Below are positions 33,597 to 41,858 of a stretch of 64,000 nt of DNA, in pieces. This DNA is from an uncultured Alphaproteobacteria bacterium. Lineage in GTDB: Bacteria; Pseudomonadota; Alphaproteobacteria; Rs-D84. A program made the translations under genes and the position numbers. A model generated the notes under the pieces. The model was not told where the DNA came from, made no database searches, and worked only from the letters and a program-made list of their open reading frames with translations. Each line of letters starts with the position of its first letter. Position 1 is the stretch's first letter. Location: the NCBI GenBank assembly GCA_949082785.1, contig CARVLU010000002.1:1-64000 (forward strand). The letters are read 5' to 3'.

Positions 33597-34169
33597 ATGA
33601 AGCTTGTTGACGCCATATTAAAGAAATCGGGACATCCGGCATTTTCCTGGGTGGTTTTTTTTCTGACATTTTGTGAATCTATATTCCTGTTCATTCCACC
33701 CGAAGTTTTTATGACACCGCCCATCATTGCGGACAAAAAACGCGCATTGCCGATTACCATTGCGGCGGCACTGGGGTCACTGGTGGGGGGCGCGGCGGCG
33801 TACATGATCGGATTGTGGCTGTTCGATTCGGTTGGAATTTGGCTGATTCAGAATTTTGCCAGCATGGAAAAATTCGCCCTGGCCCAGGATTTGTTTATCC
33901 GTCACGGCATCTTTATCATCTTTTTGACGGCGGTGACACCCATCCCGTATAAATTAATGGCCATCTGCGCCGGGTTTATGGGATTTCCGGCCCTGGTCTT
34001 TTTGGGAATATCGGCGATATTCCGCACGGCACGTTTCGCATTGGTTGGATTTTTGCTGTGGCGTTTCCAGGAACAGGCAAACGCATTGGTGAAAAAATAT
34101 TTCTGGCCGTTGACGGTTGTCGCAATCACGGTCACCGCCATCGGATTATGTATTATTTTATTGTTGTAA
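33597..34169 (+). CDS. DedA/YqaA-family membrane protein
   Basis: 190 residues with ~4-5 membrane helices. The SNARE-associated (VTT) domain core is FLTAVTPIPYKLMAICAGFM followed by GFPALVFLGISAIFRTARF. Members act in lipid flipping or envelope homeostasis; the exact role is unknown. I use the ATG at 33597 (MKLVDAILKKSGHPAFSWVV). It is divergent from rbfA and overlaps the converging glycosyltransferase by 17 bases. Confidence 0.85.
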   Translation: MKLVDAILKKSGHPAFSWVVFFLTFCESIFLFIPPEVFMTPPIIADKKRALPITIAAALGSLVGGAAAYMIGLWLFDSVGIWLIQNFASMEKFALAQDLFIRHGIFIIFLTAVTPIPYKLMAICAGFMGFPALVFLGISAIFRTARFALVGFLLWRFQEQANALVKKYFWPLTVVAITVTAIGLCIILLL

Positions 34170-35259
34170 TCAGCCGGTTATACAGGCGCAGCGTATCGCG
34201 CGCCATTTTTTTTACGGTGTACCGTTCCAGATACCGCCCATACCCCAACACCGCACAACGTGTGCGCAGACGCCCATCGGTAATCATGCGGCGCATTTGC
34301 GTGGCGTACGCATCGGCGTTCACCTGGCGTTGTTCATTCAATGGGACCCAGACCGCCGCACGCCCAAACATTTCGGTCAAACCGGGGGCGTCGGTACTGA
34401 TGATGGGCAACTGGTTCGCCATGGCTTCGATTCCGGCGAACGGACATGCTTCGGACGGGGATGCGAACAATGCACAATCGGCCATCTGATAATATTTGTT
34501 CAATTCCGCCGGGTCGGTCACCAGCCCAATTTGGCGAATGGGCAAATCTGCAATTTGGGCCCGGATTTTATCATCGGGCGCCCCGCCCCCCAACACCAGA
34601 ACTTCGATTTTATGCTGGGATGCGATTTGGGCAATGGCGGGAATAATTTGGACCAACCCCTTGTGCGGGGCCCATCCATGCACCCAGACAAAGCGAAACA
34701 CGTCGTCTGTTTTTTTATTCGGCGCCCCGGTCGGCCGTTCAATCCCGTTGTAAATCACGGTCACGGGCCGCGTGTTTTGCACGGCGTCCAAAAACGATTG
34801 CGCGCACCCGCACACGGAAATAATCCAATCCATGTTAAAATACGGATTATACGGTTTCGCACCATTTGGAACATTTGGCGCCGGCGGCACGCAATGCAAC
34901 ACGCCCACAACACGGCAATGCACGCGGCTGCGAATAAGATAAGCCAAATTTTCCGCCCCCAAACAATTGCATTTGACAATCAAATTGGGCAACGCCGACA
35001 ACCGCGCGCCCCACATGGCCATTACCGCTTCGTACAATGTTTGTGACGCAAATCCGGCCGGATGCCACACATGCAATTCATTTTGACTGGGAATAATGCG
35101 CACATCGGTCACGTCCGGCGCATAGTGGAATAAAATCCGTAACACACGAACATTTGGGGGCATATGCGCCCCCAAAACATCCAGATATCGCGCAACCCCG
35201 CTTTGGAATCTGCTGTCCCAGCTGTCTATTTCCAAAATATTAATTTCAGTCTGCGCCAT
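34153..35259 (-). CDS. Glycosyltransferase, GT4-like
   Basis: 368 residues with the two-Rossmann GT-B plan. N-terminal features include SRFQSGVARYLDVLGAHMPP and GVLHCVPPAP. The C-terminal donor domain has FRFVWVHGWAPHKG, VLVLGGGAPDDK and the E-x7-E motif SEACPFAGIE. It probably transfers a nucleotide-activated sugar to an envelope glycan; donor and acceptor are unknown. It follows a Cys-rich secreted gene and lies near a methyltransferase-glycosyltransferase fusion. Confidence 0.88.
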   Translation of the reverse strand: MAQTEINILEIDSWDSRFQSGVARYLDVLGAHMPPNVRVLRILFHYAPDVTDVRIIPSQNELHVWHPAGFASQTLYEAVMAMWGARLSALPNLIVKCNCLGAENLAYLIRSRVHCRVVGVLHCVPPAPNVPNGAKPYNPYFNMDWIISVCGCAQSFLDAVQNTRPVTVIYNGIERPTGAPNKKTDDVFRFVWVHGWAPHKGLVQIIPAIAQIASQHKIEVLVLGGGAPDDKIRAQIADLPIRQIGLVTDPAELNKYYQMADCALFASPSEACPFAGIEAMANQLPIISTDAPGLTEMFGRAAVWVPLNEQRQVNADAYATQMRRMITDGRLRTRCAVLGYGRYLERYTVKKMARDTLRLYNRLITTIK

Positions 35260-35273
35260 TTAATATCATTTTT

Positions 35274-36074
35274 TTAATTTACACCCGCCTTGTACTGGCA
35301 TTGGGTGGTACCGGAAAATGCAACCTCGAACGTACCAGTGTTATCCCTTTGTACGATGGGCGAAGGAATTTCCGCCTTGCACGCCGTGGGGCCGGTGTTG
35401 GTGGACGACCCAACAATTAACACACCCGATGACGTCTGCCCCAGGGGGCCGGTGTTAAAACTGCTTCCCGACACAACCAGGCCGGAACACGCGGTACAAC
35501 ACCCCACGATTTCACTGGGGTTGCTGCCATAACCACTGCATCCAGTTATATTCGAATACAAACCGGATGTCAAATAATATCCACTGGCGCATTCATGGGC
35601 CACGTATTCATTTATAGACCCAGATGCATAAGAAATTCTTTTGACCTGGCACTTACGTCCCATATCTGTATAATTTGCACAATCATGCCCCAGCCCAACC
35701 AGCGCCCCGGATATGATACAACAATCCTGGGCCAGAAAAGGCGCATAATCATTATAACACACAATACCCGTTTTATTACAATACCCATTACCACTGGCAC
35801 AGCCCGTATATCCAACATCTTGGGTTGAATTTAAACAAGTATTGGCATATGGGAATTTTTGAATATCGGCACCAGACATTGCTTGAAAATCAATACTGAA
35901 TTCTTCATATGCCGGTATCGTACATGAACGTTCCCGGTACTTAACACCACCGGTCTGTTTCAGTGTGGTGCTGTAATTCCCACAAGATGAAATCAGCACC
36001 GCGTGGCCATAGTTCACAACAACCGTCAGCGCCGCGACAAAGCCGCCCGCAATTCGTATCAGGACATGTTTCAT
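35274..36074 (-). CDS. Secreted Cys-rich protein
   Basis: 266 residues. The start at 36074 has a GGGGG ribosome-binding site and a signal peptide ending near GHA (residue ~24). The mature part contains ~24 Cys (CASGNGYCNKTGIVCYND, DCCIISG, ECASGYYLTSG, GCCTACSG) and ends in a CQY tail. It is the longest of the Cys-rich family in the window and is more Ser/Thr/Gly-rich. It lies 14 bases upstream of the GT4 gene. Its leader carries motif copy B and a hairpin. Confidence 0.8.
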   Translation of the reverse strand: MKHVLIRIAGGFVAALTVVVNYGHAVLISSCGNYSTTLKQTGGVKYRERSCTIPAYEEFSIDFQAMSGADIQKFPYANTCLNSTQDVGYTGCASGNGYCNKTGIVCYNDYAPFLAQDCCIISGALVGLGHDCANYTDMGRKCQVKRISYASGSINEYVAHECASGYYLTSGLYSNITGCSGYGSNPSEIVGCCTACSGLVVSGSSFNTGPLGQTSSGVLIVGSSTNTGPTACKAEIPSPIVQRDNTGTFEVAFSGTTQCQYKAGVN

Positions 36075-36170
36075 AATTTCCCCCGTTTTGGTTGCCGCAT
36101 CTTAATGGTCGTTTATTTTCAGCAAGCAAAATGGGAATAAAGCCCCAGGAATTTGGGCATTTATAAAATG

Positions 36171-36194
36171 AAAAAAAGCCGTTTTTTAAACGAC
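36171..36194 (-). terminator. Terminator-like hairpin in the leader
   Basis: On the minus strand GTCGTTT, loop AAA, AAACGGC, then seven T. It overlaps leader motif B and lies ~100 bases before the Cys-rich gene, so it could act as an attenuator. Confidence 0.55.
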
Positions 36195-36210
36195 CCTTTG
36201 GATTAGGCAT
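36182..36210 (-). promoter_or_regulatory. Leader motif, copy B
   Basis: Minus strand TGCCTAATCCAAAGGGTCG. It lies ~20 bases after the predicted transcription start and partly inside the terminator-like hairpin. Confidence 0.5.
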
Positions 36211-36235
36211 CTGCCTGTGTATCCTTTATATTGGT

Positions 36236-36264
36236 ATTCTGCCATTTAGCGGCCTTTTATTCAA
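36236..36264 (-). promoter_or_regulatory. Predicted promoter of the 35.3 kb Cys-rich gene
   Basis: On the minus strand TTGAAT (36259-36264), a 17-base spacer and CAGAAT (36236-36241). The start is near 36229. Confidence 0.4.
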
Positions 36265-36365
36265 GCAGAAAATTTCACCCAATCCCCGAAAACATTTCCA
36301 ATTGAAACGCGTCTGTATTTTTCCTATTATTTAAATCACAAAGTTCAGAAAAAGGAAGCATTATC

Positions 36366-37940
36366 ATGTCTGTGGCCCGCCCGCTGTCGCGTACGTATAT
36401 TATCAACAAACTGATTGCGGAAAACCATTTACGCCGCTATTTGGAAATTGGGGTTTCGAACCCATGGACGAATTTTCTGGAAATTAAATGCCCGTCGAAA
36501 ACATCGGTTGACCCGTGTATTCAGTGCGAATTCTTTGACGCGGCCACAATCGACATGTTCCGCCCACACATCACACACCAGATGACGTCGGATGAATTCT
36601 TTGCCCAAAATCATGATACGTTTGATATTGTCTTTATCGATGGTGACCATTCGTATGAACAATCTTTGCGGGATTTGAACAATGCCCTGCGCGTTATTCC
36701 GGTTGGCGGATTTGTCGTTCTGCACGACGCAATGCCGATAGATTATGACGCAACACAAATCACCAATTTTGAAAAACATTTGCCGTATAATGGCGAAGTT
36801 TGGAAAACGGTCCTGTCGGCGCTGGATGCGGGCGACGGCGCGTTGCAAATCGGAACGTTCCCGTATGATTTTGGCGTTACCGTGATTAAAAAATTATCGG
36901 ACAATGTTCCCGAAATCCCCATGATGACGCTGGATTATTATACCGATTACAATATCCCGGCGATGCGCCCCGTGTTTGACACGGCCGATTTCCATCGGCC
37001 ACGGGTGTCTTATTTCACGCCGCTGTATAACACGCCCCAAAAATCCATCGAACGCACGGCGCGCACGGTATTGAACCAAACAAATCCGAATTGGGAATGG
37101 GTCTTGGTCGATGATTCCAGCAATGCAGCCGACGCCGCGCGGTTGGAAAAATATTTTGCATCCATCGGCGATGACCGTATCAAGTATTATCGCAGCAACC
37201 GTCAATCAAACGGGTTTATCGGCTGGGTGAAAAAGCGTGCGGCCAATTTATGCACGGGCGATTTCCTGGCGGAACTGGACCATGACGATTTGTTAATGCC
37301 CGAATTAACCGACCAAATTTTGCGCCATGGGGGGGGATACGATTTTATTTATTCCAACAACGCGTCGATTGTTATTCGCGATGACGATTCGTTTGAAACC
37401 GGCGAAACATGGGGCCCCGGATTTGCCATGGGATACGGCACATACCGAACAACAATGGCCGTCAACCCGCTGACGGGGTATGCCCACCAATATGCCGAAT
37501 GCGTTGCGTGTCCGATTAATCCCAAAACAATTCGCCACATCGTGGGTGTGCCCAATCATGTCCGCATTTGGCGGCGCGAATTTTACGACGCCATCGGCGG
37601 CCACAACGAAAATTTGTGGGTTGTGGATGATTATGAATTGGTCGTGCGCAGCTTTGTTGCCGGGGGGCGTTTCCTGCATCTGGACATGCTGGGGTATTTG
37701 CAAATCTTTACCGGCGATAACACGACCGACAAACGCCGCGGCGAAATTCAAATTCTGGTCAAATCCATTTTGTATAAATATGACGAAGAAATTCGGGCCG
37801 AATTCGAACGCCGGCAAATGGATGACTGGGCATATCGGATACATCACACAAATTTCGGATGCCACAACGATTATCATTACTGGGACGTCGAAACCCAGCC
37901 GGATGCCCCCGCGGCAAATGACCGGACCGTGCGCGAATAA
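36366..37940 (+). CDS. SAM-methyltransferase / GT2 glycosyltransferase fusion
   Basis: 524 residues in two parts. Residues ~1-190 look like a class I methyltransferase of the Methyltransf_24 kind: YLEIGVSNPWTN, then FIDGDHSYEQSLRDLNNA and GGFVVLHDAM. Residues ~225-500 are a GT2 glycosyltransferase: VSYFTPLYNTPQKSIERTAR, VLVDDSS, the metal-binding AELDHDDLL and WVVDDYELVVRSF. It probably acts in surface glycan synthesis. The ATG at 36366 has an AAAGGAAG site. The next feature downstream is structured RNA copy 2. Confidence 0.85.
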   Translation: MSVARPLSRTYIINKLIAENHLRRYLEIGVSNPWTNFLEIKCPSKTSVDPCIQCEFFDAATIDMFRPHITHQMTSDEFFAQNHDTFDIVFIDGDHSYEQSLRDLNNALRVIPVGGFVVLHDAMPIDYDATQITNFEKHLPYNGEVWKTVLSALDAGDGALQIGTFPYDFGVTVIKKLSDNVPEIPMMTLDYYTDYNIPAMRPVFDTADFHRPRVSYFTPLYNTPQKSIERTARTVLNQTNPNWEWVLVDDSSNAADAARLEKYFASIGDDRIKYYRSNRQSNGFIGWVKKRAANLCTGDFLAELDHDDLLMPELTDQILRHGGGYDFIYSNNASIVIRDDDSFETGETWGPGFAMGYGTYRTTMAVNPLTGYAHQYAECVACPINPKTIRHIVGVPNHVRIWRREFYDAIGGHNENLWVVDDYELVVRSFVAGGRFLHLDMLGYLQIFTGDNTTDKRRGEIQILVKSILYKYDEEIRAEFERRQMDDWAYRIHHTNFGCHNDYHYWDVETQPDAPAANDRTVRE

Positions 37941-38026
37941 AAATTCCCGCCCCACCCTGCGATAAATCACCCATACACCAATAAATTGGTTTATTGGCGG
38001 GATTCGCCACATGCTATAATTCCCCC

Positions 38027-38055
38027 TTGCACTGGGGCGATGTGTTAATTATACT
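38027..38055 (+). promoter_or_regulatory. Promoter of structured RNA copy 2
   Basis: TTGCAC (38027-38032), a 17-base spacer and TATACT (38050-38055). Confidence 0.7.
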
Positions 38056-38061
38056 GTGCAA

Positions 38062-38286
38062 TGAATTTGCAGGGATGCAGGTTCGGGACATAGAAAATCC
38101 CATAACAAAGTGATGCCGCGCGCATCAAATCCACCGAGCATGGATGTTCGGTCACCCGACACCAGCCACATTGGTCGGGAGGCTGACGGTAATACCACAG
38201 GGTACCCCCGTACTTGAAAACCGTCAGGGTCATTCTTTGTTATGATTTTTCTAACTTCCCGACCACCAATCCATTGGTGGTTTTTA
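38062..38286 (+). ncRNA. Multibranch structured RNA, copy 2
   Basis: The hairpin TGC-AGGGAT-GCA (38068-38079) is followed by a closing stem CATAACAAAG (38101-38110) with CTTTGTTATG (38235-38244), extended by TAGAAAAT (38091-38098) with 38245-38253 and CGGGA with TCCCG. Internal hairpins are GATGC/GCATC (38112-38126), ACCGA/TCGGT (38133-38152), CCCGA/TCGGG (38155-38179, also ACCA/TGGT) and CTGACGGT/ACCGTCAG (38183-38227). A terminator ends it. Helix positions and junction layout match copy 1 at 2.8 kb while many paired bases differ. No gene follows on this strand, so it is probably a stand-alone RNA. Confidence 0.75.
38262..38286 (+). terminator. Terminator of structured RNA copy 2
   Basis: CCACCAAT (38263-38270), loop CC, ATTGGTGG (38273-38280), then TTTTT. 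Confidence 0.8.
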
Positions 38287-38312
38287 TTTAGATAATGCAA
38301 ATCACAGTTAAA

Positions 38313-38342
38313 TAAAAACGCCGTCATTCGACAGCGTTTTTA
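38313..38342. terminator. Terminator of the 38.3 kb collagen-like gene
   Basis: AAAACGC (38315-38321) and GCGTTTT (38334-38340), with an inner GTC/GAC and T/A tracts on both sides. Confidence 0.7.
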
Positions 38343-38345
38343 ATT

Positions 38346-38849
38346 TTATTCCACCCAGATTGTGGCGTATGTCGTGGCGGTGGCCGATCCCACGGGAATC
38401 TGAATATTTTCGTACGTAACCGTCAGATTTCCCCCAGACACAGCCATCGTGCGCGCGAATTTTCCGGCGGCACTGTTGGCGGTGGCAGTACCGACACTGC
38501 CGGTGGCGCCTTTGGCCCCTTGGGCACCTGTCGCACCCTGGGGGCCAGTATCACCCTTGGCCCCTGTTGCGCCCTGGGGGCCCTGGACGCCCTGTAATCC
38601 ACGTTCCCCCTGGGGACCCGTTGCACCCTGGGCCCCTTGGGGTCCGACAGCACCGGTTGCACCCGTTGCCCCCTGGGCGCCGGTCGCACCCTGGGGGCCG
38701 GGGGTTAATTCAATTGTCTGAATTTGACGATCGACGTAATCCACACTGGCCACGCGGTCAACTGTGGCTGCATGCCCATCCGTCAATGATGCCCCCACGG
38801 CCATAATGGCTGTTAATGAAACTGCTAAGAAACCTGTCGTCTTCATCAT
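38346..38849 (-). CDS. Secreted collagen-like protein
   Basis: 167 residues. A signal peptide ends near GHA (residue ~28). A short stem (VASVDYVDRQIQTIELTPGP) leads into ~24 Gly-X-Y triplets (GPQGATGAQGATGATGAVGP and similar), then a ~55-residue globular C-terminal part ending YATIWVE. Gly-X-Y repeats should form a trimeric collagen-like stalk. The VDYVDRQ stem is shared with the 39 kb neighbour (SQEYVDRQ). A role in adhesion or surface structure is inferred. Confidence 0.85.
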   Translation of the reverse strand: MMKTTGFLAVSLTAIMAVGASLTDGHAATVDRVASVDYVDRQIQTIELTPGPQGATGAQGATGATGAVGPQGAQGATGPQGERGLQGVQGPQGATGAKGDTGPQGATGAQGAKGATGSVGTATANSAAGKFARTMAVSGGNLTVTYENIQIPVGSATATTYATIWVE

Positions 38850-38903
38850 AATTCTGTACTGATATTCTGTTAATTAATTTTTGCGCATGTTATGCGATTT
38901 TCT

Positions 38904-38937
38904 GGGATGTGATATACCGGTCAATTTATCACATCCC
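38904..38937. repeat. Perfect 11-bp inverted repeat upstream of the 38.3 kb gene
   Basis: GGGATGTGATA (38904-38914) and TATCACATCCC (38927-38937). It lies 55-88 bases before the collagen-like start and just after the 39 kb gene. A T run follows only on the plus strand, so it may be an operator or a stem rather than a terminator of the minus-strand gene. Confidence 0.5.
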
Positions 38938-38956
38938 ATATTTTTTTGCCAGATGT

Positions 38957-39985
38957 TTATCGGGCAATCACTTCCCAACCATATGCAGTACCGTTAAATG
39001 TCAGCACGCATTTGCTTTCCGCATCTGCACATTCACCCGGGGCCGCTGTGGCCAATGCCCCCAGGTCTGTGGAATTAACTTTCTTTGCGATTTCTGTCGC
39101 ATTTGTCTGGGTGGCCGCCAATGCGTTATCTGCAATGGTCTTGGTTGCCGCCAATCCGGTTGTGGCGTTTGTCACGACCCCTTCCAGGGCATCAACATCA
39201 GCCTGGGCTGCATCAGCCGCAGTTTTCGCACCCGCGGCAGCGGTTGCGGCATTGTCTGCGATTGTCTTGGTCGCGGCCAGACCGGTTGTTTCGTTTGTGA
39301 CAACGGCTTCCAGTGCATCTACATCACCCTGGGCGGCAGATGCGGCTGTTTGCGCGGCGGTGGCAGATGCCTGGGCGGCGGTGGCGGCGGATGCCGCTTC
39401 TTCGGCAGCAGTTTGCGCGGCGGTAATGGCATCGCCATTGGCTGTGACGGCGGCATCGATTTCATTAACCGCGGCAACAACATTCCCCTTGGCCGTGGTT
39501 GTCAATTCTGTCAATGTACCGATGGCGGTCAAAGCCTTGGTCGCGTCCTGGGTGGCGGTGTTTGCAACGCCTTCGGTTGCCTTAACCGCGTAAGTTGCGG
39601 CCGCGCTGGTTTTGGTTTCCATATCGGCGATGGCTGTCTTGTCCGCTTTCTTGTCCAATTCGGTGGTCATTGTTGTTGTGTCAACTTTCTTTTCCAAATC
39701 GGCGGTGGTCGCATAATCGGCCAAGGCTTCATCAATGGCACCACCTTCGGCGATGGCGGTGTTGATTTCGTTTGTGATTGTTGTGGTAACCTGTTCGGTG
39801 GTGGGGTAACTTTTCAAGGTTTCCGAAACCTGGTTTGTGATGTTTTCAGTAATTGTTGTTGTCTGGGCAGTATTTTGTCTGTCAACATATTCCTGACTGG
39901 CGATTTTTGCGACTGCCGCATTTGCCGCACCCGTGGTCAAGATGGCGGCCATAACGCCAGAAAAGATAATTGTGTTTTTTTTCAT
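38957..39985 (-). CDS. Secreted coiled-coil surface protein
   Basis: 342 residues. The start at 39985 (MKKNTIIFSGVMAAILTTGA) has a GGAGG site and a signal peptide ending near ANA. The body is a long Ala/Thr-rich coiled coil with heptad-like spacing and no Cys until the end. A segment of ~45 residues is repeated twice (DVDALEAVVTNETTGLAATK and DVDALEGVVTNATTGLAATK). The last ~30 residues form a small Cys-containing head (ECADAESKCVLTFNGTAYGW). It looks like a fibrous adhesin or stalk. It sits between two collagen-like genes. Confidence 0.8.
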   Translation of the reverse strand: MKKNTIIFSGVMAAILTTGAANAAVAKIASQEYVDRQNTAQTTTITENITNQVSETLKSYPTTEQVTTTITNEINTAIAEGGAIDEALADYATTADLEKKVDTTTMTTELDKKADKTAIADMETKTSAAATYAVKATEGVANTATQDATKALTAIGTLTELTTTAKGNVVAAVNEIDAAVTANGDAITAAQTAAEEAASAATAAQASATAAQTAASAAQGDVDALEAVVTNETTGLAATKTIADNAATAAAGAKTAADAAQADVDALEGVVTNATTGLAATKTIADNALAATQTNATEIAKKVNSTDLGALATAAPGECADAESKCVLTFNGTAYGWEVIAR

Positions 39986-40035
39986 ATTTCCTCCGTTTAG
40001 GTTTTTATAAGGCATGTTGACACATGCGTTGATTG

Positions 40036-41796
40036 TTATTCGGCGACTTCGACCCAGGTCTGGATGCCGTTATTGACAACCCACACATAGTCTTTGCCAT
40101 CTTTGGGCGCGTCGCCCGGTTGCGCCGCAGTTTCAGCCAGTGCCCCCTGGGCCGCGGTCGCATAGTTCGAGGAAGCATTTGTAATCGCATCGGCAATCAC
40201 ACCCGCCACCTGAGTCTTGTTATAATAGTCTTCCAGTTCCAGACTGGCGTCCCCGGGTTCACCCTTGGGCCCTTGGGGACCGGTATCACCCTTTTCCCCT
40301 TTTTCACCCTGGGGTCCCATCGGGCCTGTTGCACCCTGGGGACCGGTTGCGCCGGCGGCACCTTGGGGTCCGGTTTCACCGGTATCCCCCTTGTCGCCTT
40401 TGTCACCTTTTTCGCCCTGGGGGCCGGCGGGGCCTGTTTCACCACGCACCCCTTGGGGTCCCGTCAGACCGGTTAAACCAATCGGTCCCTGGGGGCCCAT
40501 TTCACCGGTGTCACCCTTGTCGCCCTTTTCCCCTTGGGGACCGGTTTCGCCCGGCGCGCCCTGGGGCCCCATTTCACCCTGGGGACCGGCAACACTTAAA
40601 TCCGCTTCTAAATCAGACAGACTGACATCAATCTTGCCGTCGGAAATCGTGATGTAATTACCAGATTCCAACAAGTTTTGTTTCAACAACAGACGGTTAT
40701 CAACCTCTGTCTTGTTATAATAGTCACCCAATTCGACACTGGCGTCGCCCGGGTCACCCTTTAATCCTTGGGGTCCCTGGGGTCCCATTTCACCGGCATC
40801 CCCTTTGTCGCCCTTTTCCCCTTGGGGGCCAATCGGACCCGTTGCACCCTGGGGACCGGTGTCACCACGCGCGCCCTGGGGACCGGCCAGACCGGTTAAA
40901 CCAATCGGTCCCTGGGGGCCCATTTCGCCGGCGTCACCCTTGTCCCCCTTTTCACCCTGGGGGCCCATCGGACCAATTGGTCCCTGGGGACCCTGGATAC
41001 CGTCAACACCGGTTAATTCAGACAAAGAAATCAATTCATTCCATGTGGTACCATCAACACTCCACGCGATGGCGTTATTGCGAATGGCCATTTGAATCTG
41101 CTGACCAATCGATGATTTCAAATCGTTGGCCAATTCGCCAATTTCCAAAAAGATGTTATTATCAGCGTCAATCGTAATATAATCTTTGGCCGTCAAGATA
41201 TCCTGTTTGCCCGCCAAATCATCGGTTGTCGCCAAACCAGCCAAATCTTCGTCCGTGACCAGCCCGTCCAAATCGGCGGATGTCACAAAGTTATCCAATT
41301 GACCGGTAATGCCGGAAACCTGGGTATCCAAATCCTGGGCCAGGGATTCAATTTGTTTCTGCAATTCATCACGCAACGCATTTAAATCGTCGGACGAAAA
41401 ATCACCACCACTGGACCCGGGTTTGTTATTTACCCCGCCGGACGTACCGGGGTTCGGATTTTTAATCGAACTGCCGCCGCTGACGGTGGTGCCGCCGCCC
41501 AAGTATTTACCAATCGACAAACGCGATGTGGATGCGGTGGAATTGGTCACCGGTTTGGCCGCGGTACCCGGGCGCGTTGCATTTGACGGCGACACGCGCA
41601 TAGAACCCGCACGCACAGCGTTGATTGCAGCACTGCCGGAACTGGCCTTGGCCGCGGCGGCACTGGACGCGCCGTTATACGTACCGGTTCCGCCCAACGA
41701 ACGAACCGATGCCGCACCATACGCCACAGACCCGGCGGTGCCGCACAATACACAAAACATTGACAGTGCTGATATCTTTAAACCGTTTCTCATCAC
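40036..41796 (-). CDS. Large secreted collagen-like protein
   Basis: 586 residues. A signal peptide ends near AYGA. A Ser/Gly/Ala-rich region follows, then a coiled-coil stretch (residues ~135-240), then two Gly-X-Y blocks (~270-350 and ~410-530; units such as GPQGEKGDKGDAGEMGPQGP). These are interrupted by spacers with EDYYNKTQV and GDYYNKTEVDN, which resemble phage tail-fibre joints. The end is VWVVNNGIQTWVEVAE. It is likely a trimeric surface fibre. The Gly-X-Y DNA also gives long open frames on the opposite strand, which are shadows. Confidence 0.85.
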   Translation of the reverse strand: MMRNGLKISALSMFCVLCGTAGSVAYGAASVRSLGGTGTYNGASSAAAAKASSGSAAINAVRAGSMRVSPSNATRPGTAAKPVTNSTASTSRLSIGKYLGGGTTVSGGSSIKNPNPGTSGGVNNKPGSSGGDFSSDDLNALRDELQKQIESLAQDLDTQVSGITGQLDNFVTSADLDGLVTDEDLAGLATTDDLAGKQDILTAKDYITIDADNNIFLEIGELANDLKSSIGQQIQMAIRNNAIAWSVDGTTWNELISLSELTGVDGIQGPQGPIGPMGPQGEKGDKGDAGEMGPQGPIGLTGLAGPQGARGDTGPQGATGPIGPQGEKGDKGDAGEMGPQGPQGLKGDPGDASVELGDYYNKTEVDNRLLLKQNLLESGNYITISDGKIDVSLSDLEADLSVAGPQGEMGPQGAPGETGPQGEKGDKGDTGEMGPQGPIGLTGLTGPQGVRGETGPAGPQGEKGDKGDKGDTGETGPQGAAGATGPQGATGPMGPQGEKGEKGDTGPQGPKGEPGDASLELEDYYNKTQVAGVIADAITNASSNYATAAQGALAETAAQPGDAPKDGKDYVWVVNNGIQTWVEVAE

Positions 41797-41858
41797 ATCC
41801 CTACTACTGATACTTTTATCCTATCACTTTTCGCGAATCGGGTCAATACCTTTCCCGA

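Noticed and set aside
37305..38012. 235-codon frame opposite the methyltransferase-glycosyltransferase gene
   Set aside because: It lies antisense to a clearly recognisable gene, has no ribosome-binding site and shows no known motifs.
38904..38937. CRP-type operator (TGTGA...TCACA)
   Set aside because: The half-sites are too far apart for a CRP/FNR dimer; kept only as an inverted repeat.
40265..41095. Long Pro/Trp-rich open frames opposite the collagen-like genes
   Set aside because: Gly-X-Y codons (GGN CCN) read backwards give Pro/Gly-rich frames without stops; no start sites or codon use supports them.
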